Source: Saccharomonospora xinjiangensis XJ-54
GTDB lineage: Bacteria; Actinomycetota; Actinomycetes; Mycobacteriales; Pseudonocardiaceae
Length of the DNA stretch: 64,000 bases
NCBI RefSeq assembly: GCF_000258175.1
Contig: NZ_JH636049.1
Coordinates: 1,016,982-1,080,981, forward strand
Direction of reading: 5' to 3'
Shown piece after piece: positions 26,562 to 34,823 of the stretch (the stretch's first letter is position 1; each line of letters starts with the position of its first letter). The notes under the pieces were generated by a model. The model worked only from the letters and a program-made list of their open reading frames with translations. It was not told the DNA's origin and did no database searches. The position numbers and the translations under genes are program-made.

Positions 26562-27959
26562 TCACATGTTGATCATGTGTCCCGCGAGACCGTGGACGGC
26601 TTCCTTCACGGCCTCACCCAGGGTCGGATGCGCGTGCACGTTGCGCGCCACCTCGTGCACCGTCAGGTCCCACTGCTGCGCCAGCGTCAGTTCGGGCAGC
26701 AACTCCGTGACATCGGGGCCGATGAGGTGCCCGCCCAGCAGCTCGCCGTACTTGGCGTCGCTGACCAGCTTCACGAACCCGACCGGGTCGGCAAGGCCGT
26801 GCGCCTTGCCGTTGGCGGTGAACGGGAACTTGGCCACCTTTACGTCGTAGCCCTCGGCGCGGGCCTGCTCCTCGGTGAGACCGAAACTCGCCACCTGCGG
26901 CTGGCAGTAGGTCGCCCTCGGGATCATGCGGTAGTCCAGTTCCATGGTCTCCACGTCGGCGATCGTCTCCGCCGCCACGATGCCCATCGACTCCGCCGCG
27001 TGGGCGAGCATCAGCTTGGCCGTCACGTCACCGATGGCGAAGATGTGCGGCACGCTCGTCCGGCAGCGGCCGTCCACATCGATCGCGCCACGCTCGGTGA
27101 GCGCCACGCCGGTGTTCTCGAGGCCGTAACCCTCCACATTGGGCGCGAAGCCCATGGCCTGCAACACCTTGTCGGCTTCGAGCACCTGCTGCTGACCGTC
27201 CTTGGAGACGGTGACCCGCACCTTCGCGCCCGACTCGTCGATGGACTCGACGCGCGTGGACGTGAGCACCTCGATGCCCAGCCTGCGGTAGCGCCTCGCC
27301 AGCTCGGCCGACACCTCCTCGTCCTCGGCAGGCACCATGCGGTCCATGAACTCCACGATGGTGACCTTGACGCCGTAGTTGTGGAGCACGTAGCCGAACT
27401 CGACACCGATGGCGCCCGCGCCGCAGATGACGATGCTCTCGGGCAGGTCGGACGACAGGATCTGCTCCTCGTAGGTGACGACCCTGTCGGTGACGGAGGT
27501 TCCTGGCAGCAACTTCGGGGAGGCGCCTGCGGCGATGATGCAGTGATCGAACGTCACGGTCTCCACACCGTTGGCGGTGGTGACCTCGATGGACTTGTCA
27601 CCCGTGAACGTCCCGCGACCGTTGAACTGCGTGATCGCGTTCTTCTTCATCAGGTAGTGGATGCCCTTGACGCGGCCGTCGGCCACCTTCCGGCTGCGCT
27701 GGTGGGCAGCGGAGTAGTCGAACGTCACCTCGCCATCGACCTTGATGCCGAACGTGCGCGCCTCGTGGGTGAACAGGTGGGCCAGCTCGGCGTTGCGCAG
27801 CAGCGCCTTCGACGGAATGCACCCGACGTTGAGGCACACCCCGCCCCAGTAGCGTTCCTCGATGACGGCGGTGTCGAACCCGAGCTGGGCCGCGCGGACG
27901 GCGGCGGTGTAACCACCGGGGCCCGCACCCAGCACCACAACGTCGAAGTGTTCGCTCAT
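26562..27959 (-). CDS. lpdA: Dihydrolipoamide dehydrogenase
   Basis: 465-residue FAD disulfide oxidoreductase, the E3 component that reoxidises lipoamide in pyruvate and 2-oxoglutarate dehydrogenase complexes. Motifs in order are [19 protein letters not shown] (FAD loop), [16 protein letters not shown] with the redox Cys pair CLNVGC, the NAD loop [32 protein letters not shown], and the C-terminal [14 protein letters not shown] (His-Glu catalytic dyad). Length and all active residues are standard. The ATG follows CATAAT by 7 nt on the minus strand, compatible with a leaderless message. It is transcribed alone. Confidence 0.95.
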   Translation of the reverse strand: MSEHFDVVVLGAGPGGYTAAVRAAQLGFDTAVIEERYWGGVCLNVGCIPSKALLRNAELAHLFTHEARTFGIKVDGEVTFDYSAAHQRSRKVADGRVKGIHYLMKKNAITQFNGRGTFTGDKSIEVTTANGVETVTFDHCIIAAGASPKLLPGTSVTDRVVTYEEQILSSDLPESIVICGAGAIGVEFGYVLHNYGVKVTIVEFMDRMVPAEDEEVSAELARRYRRLGIEVLTSTRVESIDESGAKVRVTVSKDGQQQVLEADKVLQAMGFAPNVEGYGLENTGVALTERGAIDVDGRCRTSVPHIFAIGDVTAKLMLAHAAESMGIVAAETIADVETMELDYRMIPRATYCQPQVASFGLTEEQARAEGYDVKVAKFPFTANGKAHGLADPVGFVKLVSDAKYGELLGGHLIGPDVTELLPELTLAQQWDLTVHEVARNVHAHPTLGEAVKEAVHGLAGHMINM

Positions 27960-27967
27960 GGCCGCGA

Positions 27968-28726
27968 TTATGCCCCCACCGCTTCGGCCGGTGGGGTCCG
28001 CCCGCGCACGTCCGCCAGCAGGCTTGTGATCGCCGCCATGATGCGTTCCGTCGCCTCCCTCAGCTCGCTGGCGCTCGGCCGCTCACTCAGCAGATCCGAC
28101 AGCTCGACGGCGGGACCGGCCACCACGTGCAGAGTCGGCCTCGGGCGCACTCTCGGTAGCTTGCTGGTCACCGGCAGCAGCTCGTGGGTGCCCCAGCACG
28201 CCACGGGAACCACCGGTGTCCCCGTGGTCAGGGCCATTCGCGCGAGTCCCGTTTTTCCCCTGGTAGGCCAGCCGTCCGCCCTGTCGGTGAACCCGCCTTC
28301 GGGGAACACCACGACGCACTCCCCCGCACGGACCGAGGCCACGCCGTCACGGAATGCGTGCAGGGCGCTGGCCTTACCCCTGTGCACGGGGATGTGCCGC
28401 CCGGACGCCATCACCCGCCGCACAACGGGTGTCTCCCACAATTCGGCCTTGGCGAAGAACCTCGGCACCCGCCCCGCGGCCAGTGTGAACAACGTCACCG
28501 CGATCGGATCGGCGAAGGAGAGATGGTTGGCCGCCACGAGCACTCCGCCCCGCCGGGGCACGTTGTGGTGTCCTTCGAGCCGCCACCGGGTCGCGAGCGC
28601 CAAGAGCGGCGCGATGACCTCGATGGCGAGACCGAACCAGAAACCCCTGTCGCGACGGGGAAACCGGCGGATGAGCGTGAGCGGATGTGGACGGCGACGC
28701 CGTTCGCCGGGTCCTGCGGTGCTCAG
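27968..28726 (-). CDS. 1-acyl-glycerol-3-phosphate acyltransferase (PlsC-like), probable CTG start
   Basis: 252-residue lysophosphatidate acyltransferase-like protein. The catalytic NHLSFAD (HX4D) is present, with the VVFPEGGF loop and [17 protein letters not shown] downstream. The first ATG/GTG/TTG in frame is TTG 28603, which would cut off the conserved N-terminal stretch ([13 protein letters not shown], then [14 protein letters not shown]). That stretch is in frame back to a CTG at 28726, which overlaps the upstream stop as CTGA and has GGAG 8 nt before it. I therefore place the start at CTG, with TTG as the fallback. It makes phosphatidate or another acylated lipid for the membrane; acyl specificity is unknown. 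Confidence 0.82.
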   Translation of the reverse strand: MSTAGPGERRRRPHPLTLIRRFPRRDRGFWFGLAIEVIAPLLALATRWRLEGHHNVPRRGGVLVAANHLSFADPIAVTLFTLAAGRVPRFFAKAELWETPVVRRVMASGRHIPVHRGKASALHAFRDGVASVRAGECVVVFPEGGFTDRADGWPTRGKTGLARMALTTGTPVVPVACWGTHELLPVTSKLPRVRPRPTLHVVAGPAVELSDLLSERPSASELREATERIMAAITSLLADVRGRTPPAEAVGA

Positions 28727-29130
28727 TCGAGACGCTCCAGGACGACGACGGGAATCTCCCTGTCGGTCTTGGGCTGATACTCGTTGTAGTCAGGCCAGAT
28801 CTCGGCCATGTGAGCCCACAGCGTGGCGCGCTCCTCGCCGGTCGCCGTGCGGGCGCGGGCGGCGAACTTGTCCGCCTTGACCTGCACCATGACCTCCGGG
28901 TTCGCCACCAGGTTCTTGTACCAGTCTGGGTGGTCGGGCGCGCCACCCTTCGACGCGACGACGACGTGGTGACCGTCGTACTCCCCGAAGATGAGCGCCG
29001 ACTTGCGCGGCTGACCACTGCGGCGGCCCGTCGTGGTCAGGATGAGGGTCGGCGTGCCCTTCATCCAGGTGTAGCCGACCTCGCCGTCGGTCTCCTCGTA
29101 GCGGCGGACATGGTCGTCACCAAACAACAT
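28723..29130 (-). CDS. F420-dependent nitroreductase-family (Ddn-like) protein
   Basis: 135-residue protein of the deazaflavin-dependent nitroreductase (DUF385) family, with a split-barrel fold that binds coenzyme F420. Family landmarks are LILTTTGRRSGQPRKSALIF, VVVASKGGAPDHPDWYKNLVANPEV (the WY...NL...NP motif) and the C-terminal MAEIWPDYNEYQPKT. Such enzymes reduce quinones, nitro compounds and other electrophiles, and the gene supports F420 use by the host. ATG 29130 has GAGGAGT upstream. Its stop overlaps the acyltransferase CTG start, so the two are probably co-translated. Confidence 0.9.
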   Translation of the reverse strand: MLFGDDHVRRYEETDGEVGYTWMKGTPTLILTTTGRRSGQPRKSALIFGEYDGHHVVVASKGGAPDHPDWYKNLVANPEVMVQVKADKFAARARTATGEERATLWAHMAEIWPDYNEYQPKTDREIPVVVLERLD

Positions 29131-29133
29131 CGT

Positions 29134-30102
29134 TCACTCCTCGTCAAGGGATCGGCTCAGCACGTCCGACAGCAGGACGGGGTCCACATTGCCGCCGGAC
29201 ACCACAACCACCGTACGCCCCTCGGGCAACTCGCCCGCGTGATACAGGAACGCGGCCAGCGCGACGGCACCGCTCGGCTCGGCGACCAGCCTGCCCTTGC
29301 GCGCCAGCACGGCCATGGCGGAGCGGATTTCGTCCTCGGTCACGGTGACGAGGTCGTGCAAGTGGGCCGACAGATGTGCGAACGTCAACTCGGAGGGCTG
29401 GGAGCGAAGGCCGTCCGCGATGGTGCGGTTGCGGGCCTCGATCGACCAGTCCACAAGCGATCCCGAGCGCAGGCTCTCGCGCGTGTCGGCGGCGAGTTCC
29501 GGCTCGACCCCGATCACCTTCGCGTCCGGGCGCAGCGCTGTCACGGCCGACGCGATGCCCGAGGCGAGCCCGCCGCCGCTGACCGGCACCAGCACGACAT
29601 CGACGTCAGGAAGGTCCTCGGCGATCTCAAGGCCGATGGTGCCCTGACCGGCGATGATGTCCGGGTGGTCGAACGGCGGCACGAGCACGGCACCGCGTTC
29701 GGCGACGATCTCGTACGCCACCCGCTCCCGCTGCCCGTCGCCGCAGAGAACGACCTCCGCCCCGTACGACCGGGTGTTGTCGATTTTGATCTGCGGTGTG
29801 GACCGGGGCATCACGATGTGCGCGGCGATGCCCTCCTGCGCCGCCGCGTAGGCGACCGCCTGCGCGTGATTACCGCTGGAGTAGGCCACCACACCGCGAC
29901 GACGCGCGTCGTCGTCGAGCCGCGCGATGGCGTTGACAGCACCCCTGATCTTGAACGCGCCGATGGGCTGGAGCGTCTCCGGTTTGAGCCACAACGGCCT
30001 TCCGGAGTCCGCCCACGGGCACGGCAGCAGGGGCGTCCGGACCACGCCGGAGGTGATCCGCTCCGCTGCGGCGCGAATGTCGTCGAGTGTCACCAGATCC
30101 AC
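29134..30102 (-). CDS. PLP-dependent threonine/serine dehydratase-family protein
   Basis: 322-residue fold-type II PLP enzyme. The Schiff-base lysine is in FKIRGAVNAIA near residue 48, substrate-binding SSGNHAQAVAYAA follows, the phosphate-binding loop is VSGGGLASG, and the C-terminal SGGN holds the ring contact. The protein lacks the regulatory ACT domain of biosynthetic IlvA, so it fits catabolic threonine dehydratase or serine racemase; sequence alone does not separate them. Start GTG 30102 begins the standard N-terminus (VTLDDIRAAAERI). It ends 3 nt before the nitroreductase gene. Confidence 0.87.
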   Translation of the reverse strand: MDLVTLDDIRAAAERITSGVVRTPLLPCPWADSGRPLWLKPETLQPIGAFKIRGAVNAIARLDDDARRRGVVAYSSGNHAQAVAYAAAQEGIAAHIVMPRSTPQIKIDNTRSYGAEVVLCGDGQRERVAYEIVAERGAVLVPPFDHPDIIAGQGTIGLEIAEDLPDVDVVLVPVSGGGLASGIASAVTALRPDAKVIGVEPELAADTRESLRSGSLVDWSIEARNRTIADGLRSQPSELTFAHLSAHLHDLVTVTEDEIRSAMAVLARKGRLVAEPSGAVALAAFLYHAGELPEGRTVVVVSGGNVDPVLLSDVLSRSLDEE

Positions 30103-30397
30103 AGCGCAGAGTATGCCTCATCCAGCACGGCGGGTGAGGCGCTCGCCGGCGCGTGCGGGGCGAGCACCCCGAGTGGCGCGACCGGCCGCCGAGGTGGGCG
30201 GCTGAGGGGAACCGCCCCCGGAACGCACCCATCTCGGCTGGCATTTGCCGAGCGCGTTCGCCGACGGCGCCTCCGTGCGGTGTGCCAGTTCCTCCGCGCG
30301 CGCCCTCACCCAAGCCATGAGCATTGGGACGTGTGAGAGTGGTGTCCCGTTCCCTCGGCGACGGAACCTCGCAGGGCCGGTGTGCGTCGGAACGGGA

Positions 30398-30673
30398 ATG
30401 AGCGAGAAGAACCTGCCGTCACTCGACGACCTGCTCGCACAGTCGGACCAGGTCGATCGCCGCCTTCTCGCCCATCGCGGACAGGCCGCCGATCAGCGCG
30501 TCAAGGCGCAGGACGACTGGGGGCTCGCCGAGGTCGTCGTCGATTCGCGAGGCCGCGTGCTCGAAGTGGCGATCAACGCCGACCTCGCGGCACGGACGAA
30601 TCTCGCCGACCTTGCCGAAGCCGTGCTCCAGGCGGCACGTGCCGCCCAGTCTCGCGCCGAGGCCCTGTCCTGA
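30398..30673 (+). CDS. YbaB/EbfC-like small protein
   Basis: 91-residue acidic helical protein with the YbaB/EbfC-like core WGLAEVVVDSRGRVLEVAIN (residues ~46-65) preceded by an N-terminal helix. Short members of this family often sit beside genes for type VII secretion substrates in Pseudonocardiaceae and mycobacteria, as here. ATG 30398 gives the natural N-terminus (MSEKNLPSLDDLL); the open frame to 30245 is not supported. The role is probably DNA or partner binding, unproven. Confidence 0.72.
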   Translation: MSEKNLPSLDDLLAQSDQVDRRLLAHRGQAADQRVKAQDDWGLAEVVVDSRGRVLEVAINADLAARTNLADLAEAVLQAARAAQSRAEALS

Positions 30674-30713
30674 GAGACACCACAGCTCTGCCGACGAACA
30701 CTGGGGAGGACAC

Positions 30714-31148
30714 ATGACGCGGGGATTCGAACTCGATCCGGAGGTCCTGTATCGCGGGGCGGCTCGGCTCGACACGGCGGCCGACGGGGCAAACGAGGCC
30801 GCGAACACGGCCGGTGCTGCCACGGGCGCAGCGGAGGACTTCGGCCCGAGCGCGCAGGCTCAGGAGACGGCTTCCGCCTGGGCCGCGCTGGTGAAGACCC
30901 GCGCCGACGAGATGGCGTCGCTGGCGAGTTCGACGAGAGAACTCGCCCATGCGGTTCGTGCCGCCGCCGACACCTACGAGCAGGCCGACTCCGAACACTC
31001 CGAGGACCTCCAGCAGAAGGAGATGGAGCCCACCACGGAGCAGGAGCGGCAGCGGCGCGGCGAAAGCCAGGAGAGGCAGCAGCAGGAGTCCGCTGAGGCC
31101 GAGGCAGAGGAAGAGGCGCGCCGCCGTGGCCCCTCCGAAGGCAACTGA
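30714..31148 (+). CDS. Type VII secretion-like (EspC-type) helical protein
   Basis: 144-residue, mostly helical protein. The first ~100 residues resemble EspC/WXG-type excreted proteins (LDPEVLYRGAARLDTAADG start, SAWAALVKTRADEMASLASS, TRELAHAVRAAADTYEQAD). The last ~40 residues are a very charged Glu/Arg/Gln tail (EQERQRRGESQERQQQE), an unusual extension that may form a coiled coil or be disordered. GGGGAGGA precedes ATG 30714. It lies 40 nt after the YbaB-like gene and 39 nt before the WXG-like gene, so the three form an operon. No ESX core genes are in the window. Confidence 0.72.
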   Translation: MTRGFELDPEVLYRGAARLDTAADGANEAANTAGAATGAAEDFGPSAQAQETASAWAALVKTRADEMASLASSTRELAHAVRAAADTYEQADSEHSEDLQQKEMEPTTEQERQRRGESQERQQQESAEAEAEEEARRRGPSEGN

Positions 31149-31187
31149 ACGGACGGCGGGAGAAAGTCGATCGAGCGGAGTGAGCCG

Positions 31188-31745
31188 ATGAGTTTCCAGC
31201 ACACCGCCCTCGCGCGAGCCGCGACGTCGGACGATCTCGTTCTGCTTTCCCGAGCGGCAGGCGCGATCGGCTCGCCGGACCCGATCGTCGCGTTGCGGCA
31301 CATGGACTGCGATCCGCCTGCCGTCATCGCACATGCCGACCAGGTGGAGCGTTCCGCCGCACGGCTGCGGGACGCGTCGGGCGAATACCGGGCAGGCGTC
31401 GGGGAGATCAGCGGCGGCTGGTCCGGCGAAGCTCACGACGCCTTCGCGGCGAGCGCGGCCGAGCTGGGGTCGCGATACGACAACACGCTGGAGAAGACGG
31501 AGCAGACCGCGAAGGCAGGCCGTGACGTGGCGGGGAACCTCGACTCGCTGGCGACGGGCACGGCGGCTGACGCCATGTCGATCGCGGCGTCGGTCGGCGA
31601 GCAGTGCAGGCAGGTGCTTTCCGGCGAACGGGAACCGCAGGCGGTGGAGGCGGTCAACGAAGCCTGCCGGGAGATCGTCAAACGCGTGCAGAGTTCGGTC
31701 GCGTCTGTCGGAGAGCTGGCCGCGACGCTGTCGGCGATCGGGTAG
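31188..31745 (+). CDS. WXG100-like protein
   Basis: 185-residue protein with a helix-turn-helix hairpin around GGWSGEAHDAFAASAAEL (W-S-G turn at about residue 77), the hallmark of WXG100-like ESX substrates. The N-terminal 45 residues contain VALRHMDCDPPAVIAHADQVERSA, and a C-terminal amphipathic region follows. Such proteins fold as four-helix bundles with a partner and may be exported by a type VII system; the EspC-like neighbour is the likely partner. GGAG is upstream of ATG 31188. No YxxxD/E export signal is obvious at the C-terminus, so secretion is uncertain. Confidence 0.7.
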   Translation: MSFQHTALARAATSDDLVLLSRAAGAIGSPDPIVALRHMDCDPPAVIAHADQVERSAARLRDASGEYRAGVGEISGGWSGEAHDAFAASAAELGSRYDNTLEKTEQTAKAGRDVAGNLDSLATGTAADAMSIAASVGEQCRQVLSGEREPQAVEAVNEACREIVKRVQSSVASVGELAATLSAIG

Positions 31746-31827
31746 ATCCGCAGCGGGCCGGTGCCCGCGTGCCCGCGTGCCCGAAGGCTGTGCTGCCAGC
31801 ACCGGAGCGCAGGCGACGCGCATGCGC

Positions 31828-31971
31828 GTACAGGAACTGCGCACACACGTACAGCAACTGCGGACACGAGTACAAGAAGTGCGGACACGAGACGCACGGT
31901 GCCGTGTCCGCAGTCTGTGCACGGGCGTTTGCACTCCACGACGCGCACACGTGTGCAGGAAGTGCGGACAC
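31828..31971 (+). repeat. Left arm of the soxR-flanking inverted repeat, with three 21-bp tandem units
   Basis: Three contiguous 21-bp units begin here (31828, 31849, 31870), each of the form GTACARSAASTGCGSACACRM. They run into a further 81 bp containing a TGCGGACACG / CGTGTCCGCA hairpin (31880-31889 with 31903-31912). The whole 144 bp pairs with 32524-32667 in inverted orientation: 87 of 102 bp match in the inner part with no gap, and about 28 of 42 in the outer part. It lies between the WXG-like gene and the soxR promoter. A peptide reading on this strand is conserved between arms (CRVRSLCTGVCT), but coding is unproven. Confidence 0.85.
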
Positions 31972-32018
31972 GTGGAGGCTGTGCGCAGGCATGGCCTGAT
32001 GGGCAACCGGCGAGGTAT

Positions 32019-32038
32019 ACCTCCACATTGGTGGAAGT
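32019..32038 (+). promoter_or_regulatory. Likely SoxR operator and soxR promoter
   Basis: ACCTCCAC-ATTG-GTGGAAGT is a near-perfect dyad (7 of 8 positions per arm) and sits where MerR-family operators lie, just before the -10 hexamer TATCGT (32044-32049). The start codon GTG 32056 is 6 nt after the -10, so the message is probably leaderless. The spacing and symmetry fit autoregulation by the SoxR encoded downstream. Confidence 0.6.
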
Positions 32039-32055
32039 ACGGGTATCGTGACGGA

Positions 32056-32517
32056 GTGCCGAAGCTCGCCGACCATCTCACCATCGGACAGGTAGCCCGA
32101 CGTAGTGGCGTGCCACACACAGCGCTCCGGTTCTACGAGGACCGTGGCCTGATCTTCGCCGAGCGCACTGCGGGCAACCAGCGTCGTTACCCTCGCTCCG
32201 TGCTGCGGAGGATCGCGTTCATTCGGGCGGCCCAGCGGGTCGGCCTGACGCTGGAGCAGATCGGCGAGGCGCTGGCCACTCTGCCGCACGACCATGCCCC
32301 GACGAAGGCCGACTGGGCGAGGTTGTCACGCGGGTGGCAGGACGAACTGGACGCCCGTATCGACGCGCTCCAGCGCCTTCGCGACCAGCTGACGGGCTGT
32401 GTCGGCTGCGGCTGCCTGTCCTTGCGTACCTGTTCCCTCAACAATCCGGACGACCAGATCGCAGCTCTCGGCCCCGGAGCCCCCGGCTTGAAACCGAGAG
32501 CCGAAGGCGGTCTCTGA
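32056..32517 (+). CDS. soxR: Redox-sensitive MerR-family regulator SoxR
   Basis: 153-residue MerR-family regulator. A winged-helix domain (LTIGQVARRSGVPHTALRFYEDRGLI) is followed by a dimerisation helix and the [2Fe-2S] site CVGCGCLSLRTC (C-x2-C-x-C-x5-C), diagnostic of SoxR. In actinomycetes SoxR senses redox-cycling compounds, often self-made pigments or antibiotics. GTG 32056 is chosen because the promoter places the transcript start there; the frame stays open far upstream (ATG 31822 would add 78 residues read from the repeat arm), but this is not favoured. It is enclosed by the inverted repeat, and no obvious target oxidoreductase lies beside it. Confidence 0.9.
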   Translation: MPKLADHLTIGQVARRSGVPHTALRFYEDRGLIFAERTAGNQRRYPRSVLRRIAFIRAAQRVGLTLEQIGEALATLPHDHAPTKADWARLSRGWQDELDARIDALQRLRDQLTGCVGCGCLSLRTCSLNNPDDQIAALGPGAPGLKPRAEGGL

Positions 32518-32523
32518 CCCGGC

Positions 32524-32667
32524 GTGTCCGCACCTCCCGCACCCCTGTCCGCGCCGCAAAGTGCAAACACCCGTACACAGACTGCGGACACGACACCCCG
32601 CGTCTCGTGTCCGCACTTCTCGTACGCATGGCCGCAGGCCGGGTACGAGTGAGCGCAGCCCGCGTAC
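32524..32667 (-). repeat. Right arm of the soxR-flanking inverted repeat
   Basis: Inverted counterpart of 31828-31971, starting 7 nt after the soxR stop. It carries its own 11-bp hairpin (TGCGGACACGA 32583-32593 with TCGTGTCCGCA 32605-32615). In the 102 ungapped inner base pairs 15 differ from the left arm. In the best-conserved 20 codons, four of the six changes are third-position C/T or A/G swaps that leave the peptide unchanged. No transposase, target-site duplication or attachment site is visible. Confidence 0.85.
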
Positions 32668-32750
32668 CCGCCACACCGAGAACTGCGGAACAGGCCGCAC
32701 CGAAACTCGGCTCCCTCACCGGCCAGTTCTCCGGCCACCCGCCGGACGGT

Positions 32751-32873
32751 TCAGCCCTGGCGCGCCTTGAACCGCGGATTCCGCTTGTTGATCACATAAA
32801 CCTTGCCGCGCCGCCGGACCACCTGAGACCCGGGCTTCTGCTTGAGCGACCGCAACGACCTGCGCACCTTCAT
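32751..32873 (-). CDS. rpmJ: Zinc-independent ribosomal protein L36 (type B)
   Basis: 40-residue L36 ([13 protein letters not shown] start, [15 protein letters not shown] end). It lacks the four zinc-binding Cys/His residues of the normal L36, so it is the alternative form used when zinc is scarce. GAGGAGG lies 5 nt before the ATG. It is downstream of the alternative L31 gene in the same orientation and probably on the same Zur-controlled transcript. Confidence 0.92.
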   Translation of the reverse strand: MKVRRSLRSLKQKPGSQVVRRRGKVYVINKRNPRFKARQG

Positions 32874-32959
32874 CGTTTCCTCCTCATTGCCACCGAACAC
32901 CACCTCGCGGCGGCTTCCGTCACCGTCTCGCGAACGGCGACGTCGAAATGCCGCGGTAT

Positions 32960-33217
32960 TCACCGCCGCGTTCCCCGGTCGCCGTAGCGGCGCCGGAACT
33001 TCTCGACCTGCCCCGCGGAGTCCACGATGCGCCGGTTGCCGGTCCAGAACGGGTGCGAGTACGCGCTGACGTCGAGAGTCACCAGTGGATACGTCTTCCC
33101 GTCGCTCCATTCGATCGTGCGGTCCGAGGTGGCCGTCGATCGCGTGAGGAAGGCGTCACCGGTCGATCGGTCCTGGAAGACGACGGGGTGGTACTCGGGG
33201 TGGATTCCTCGCTTCAC
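32960..33217 (-). CDS. rpmE2: Zinc-independent ribosomal protein L31 (type B)
   Basis: 85-residue L31 type B, with [14 protein letters not shown] at the start and [26 protein letters not shown] at the end. It has no CxxC zinc site. The type B form replaces zinc-containing L31 during zinc starvation and frees the metal. ATG 33217 overlaps the stop of the upstream GTPase gene (ATGA), which links ribosomal remodelling and Mrf in one operon. Confidence 0.93.
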   Translation of the reverse strand: MKRGIHPEYHPVVFQDRSTGDAFLTRSTATSDRTIEWSDGKTYPLVTLDVSAYSHPFWTGNRRIVDSAGQVEKFRRRYGDRGTRR

Positions 33218-34536
33218 TTCTCGTTCCCTTCTCCGTGAGCGCTCGCCCGCGCATCGGCGCGCTCGGTGCTGTCACGCGGGTCGTCTTGCCAGCCTTCTTG
33301 CCAGTCCTGCTGCCACTGTCCGAAGGGGTCGGTCCAACCCGTCCAGACCTGCCTGCCCTGCGCGAGTTCGGTGTCGGTCAGCAGCGCCGCGCGCAAGGTG
33401 TCCTCGATGTGCTGGGGGTCGGCATCGTGGGTGACGACCACAATCTCCTGGTGACGATCGCCGAAGGCCGGGTCCCAGCGCAGCGACGCGAGTGTGCGGC
33501 GTTCACCGGACACGTCGTCCCACGCAGGCGCCCCTGCCGAGTCGAGCCAGGCACCGAGGTGCCCGATCCGGAGACCTCCGCCTGCTGACTCGATCCACAG
33601 GACGGTGTCGGGCTGACTCGCGATCCATGCCCTGCCTCGGGTGCGCACGACGCCGTCGAGCAGCACATCGATCGCGTCGTAAAGCCTTCCCGGGTGGAAC
33701 GGCCTTCGGGCGGTGAACACCGCGACGGCGACTCCGCAGTCCGGGCGCAGGGGTGGTTCACCTCGCAGAAGGCTCCCGTGCGGGTCCTCCACCTCACCAC
33801 GGCGGGCGTGTGACGGCAGCACTCTCAGCAGCCGGTCCCGCGCCGTCCCTGACGGCTCCACTCCCTCCAGCCCCTCCGCTCCCTTCGCCACCTTCGACAA
33901 CTCCGGCAATGCGACGACGGGAGCCGCCGGGGCGACGCGCCGCAGAACGGCGTTCGTCCTCGCGGCCGTCCACGCGTCGGGCGGGGCGCCTGCGGACACG
34001 AGCACATCGGCGAACTCGACCTGGGCCAGCGCGACCTGCGCGAGCGTGCGCTCGTCGTCCGGCGCGCCCGGCAGGCCGTGCTCGGCCAGTGTCTCGTCAC
34101 CGATCGCGGAATCGAGCCAGCTGCCCGCGTCGAAGGCCGTCACGACGAGTTCGATCTCGACGTCCTCGATCACAGGGCGGTCGCCCACGAGCACGTGGTG
34201 GATGGCCCAGCTGACCTGTTCCGGCTCCATCGACTCGTCCAGCCGCAGGACGACGCGCTCCACATCGGGGTCGGCGGAGAGCGAGCGCAGCAGCGGCAGG
34301 AGGTCTTCGCGCAGCGTGCACGAAACACAGCCGTGGGCCAGTTCGAGGGCCGTGTGCGACTCGTCCGGCCCGAGCCGCACCGTTCTCAGCACCACGCCGG
34401 AGGAGATCCGGCGCAGGTCGTGGTGGACGACGGCGGTGCGCTGGTCGTCCCCACGAAGCAGGCTCGTCACGTCGTGGTTCGCGCCCGGCGAGAGGCCGCT
34501 CACGAGGGTCAGGGGTGTTCGGTGCTTGGGGGTCAC
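33214..34536 (-). CDS. mrf: CobW/Mrf-type GTPase (ribosome hibernation factor recruiter)
   Basis: 440-residue protein of the COG0523/CobW family, closest in context to mycobacterial Mrf, which recruits the hibernation factor to zinc-free ribosomes. The N-terminal loop is [17 protein letters not shown], which lacks the Walker A lysine, as expected for this branch. [16 protein letters not shown] keeps the CxxC metal motif, and the C-terminal domain (WWDPAF-like [17 protein letters not shown]) is typical. GTG 34536 sits 8 nt after a TAACCT -10 with TTGAAA 18 bp further up; the Zur box overlaps the -35. The degenerate P-loop suggests altered or no GTP hydrolysis. Confidence 0.85.
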   Translation of the reverse strand: MTPKHRTPLTLVSGLSPGANHDVTSLLRGDDQRTAVVHHDLRRISSGVVLRTVRLGPDESHTALELAHGCVSCTLREDLLPLLRSLSADPDVERVVLRLDESMEPEQVSWAIHHVLVGDRPVIEDVEIELVVTAFDAGSWLDSAIGDETLAEHGLPGAPDDERTLAQVALAQVEFADVLVSAGAPPDAWTAARTNAVLRRVAPAAPVVALPELSKVAKGAEGLEGVEPSGTARDRLLRVLPSHARRGEVEDPHGSLLRGEPPLRPDCGVAVAVFTARRPFHPGRLYDAIDVLLDGVVRTRGRAWIASQPDTVLWIESAGGGLRIGHLGAWLDSAGAPAWDDVSGERRTLASLRWDPAFGDRHQEIVVVTHDADPQHIEDTLRAALLTDTELAQGRQVWTGWTDPFGQWQQDWQEGWQDDPRDSTERADARASAHGEGNEK

Positions 34537-34558
34537 GATGAGCTAGGTTAGACGATAA

Positions 34559-34573
34559 TGAAAACCACTTTCA
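34559..34573. promoter_or_regulatory. Zur box between divergent zinc-starvation operons
   Basis: TGAAAACCACTTTCA matches the actinobacterial Zur operator (TGAAAATNATTTTCA-like) with TGAAA and TTTCA inverted. It overlaps the -35 region of mrf and lies 14 bp upstream of rpmB, so zinc-bound Zur could repress both operons. Confidence 0.75.
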
Positions 34574-34586
34574 ACTAGGAGGGTTG

Positions 34587-34823
34587 ATGTCGGCCATCTG
34601 CCAGGTCACCGGCCGCAAACCGGGCTACGGCAAACAGGTGTCGCACTCACATAGGCGCACATCACGACGCTGGGAGCCGAACCTCCAGACCCGCAGGTAC
34701 TGGGTGCCGAGCGAAGGCCGCTGGGTACGTCTTCGCGTCTCGGTCAAGGGCATGAAGACCATCGACAAGCGCGGCATCGACGCCGTCGTCGCCGAACTGC
34801 GCGCCACGGGGGTGCTGCGGTAG
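34587..34823 (+). CDS. rpmB: Ribosomal protein L28 (alternative)
   Basis: 78-residue L28 with the core [29 protein letters not shown] single N-terminal Cys remains and the zinc site is incomplete, as in zinc-independent copies. ATG 34587 follows AGGAGGG. It is the first gene of a four-gene operon (L28, L33, S14, S18) divergent from mrf. It replaces the zinc form when zinc is low. Confidence 0.93.
   Translation: MSAICQVTGRKPGYGKQVSHSHRRTSRRWEPNLQTRRYWVPSEGRWVRLRVSVKGMKTIDKRGIDAVVAELRATGVLR

Noticed and set aside
26368-26565. 65-codon minus frame just after lpdA
   Set aside because: Its 5' part lies inside the lpdA terminator hairpin (26520-26555), and the peptide matches no family I recognise.
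27968-28603. TTG 28603 as the PlsC start
   Set aside because: It removes a conserved N-terminal stretch; the CTG at 28726 is better supported by coupling and ribosome site.
31828-31890. CRISPR-like array from the 21-bp repeats
   Set aside because: Units are contiguous with no spacers, and there are no cas genes; they are tandem and inverted repeats.
31822-32517. Extended SoxR with an N-terminal repeat region
   Set aside because: The frame is open, but the promoter and operator lie between the repeat and the GTG start, and normal SoxR begins at 32056.
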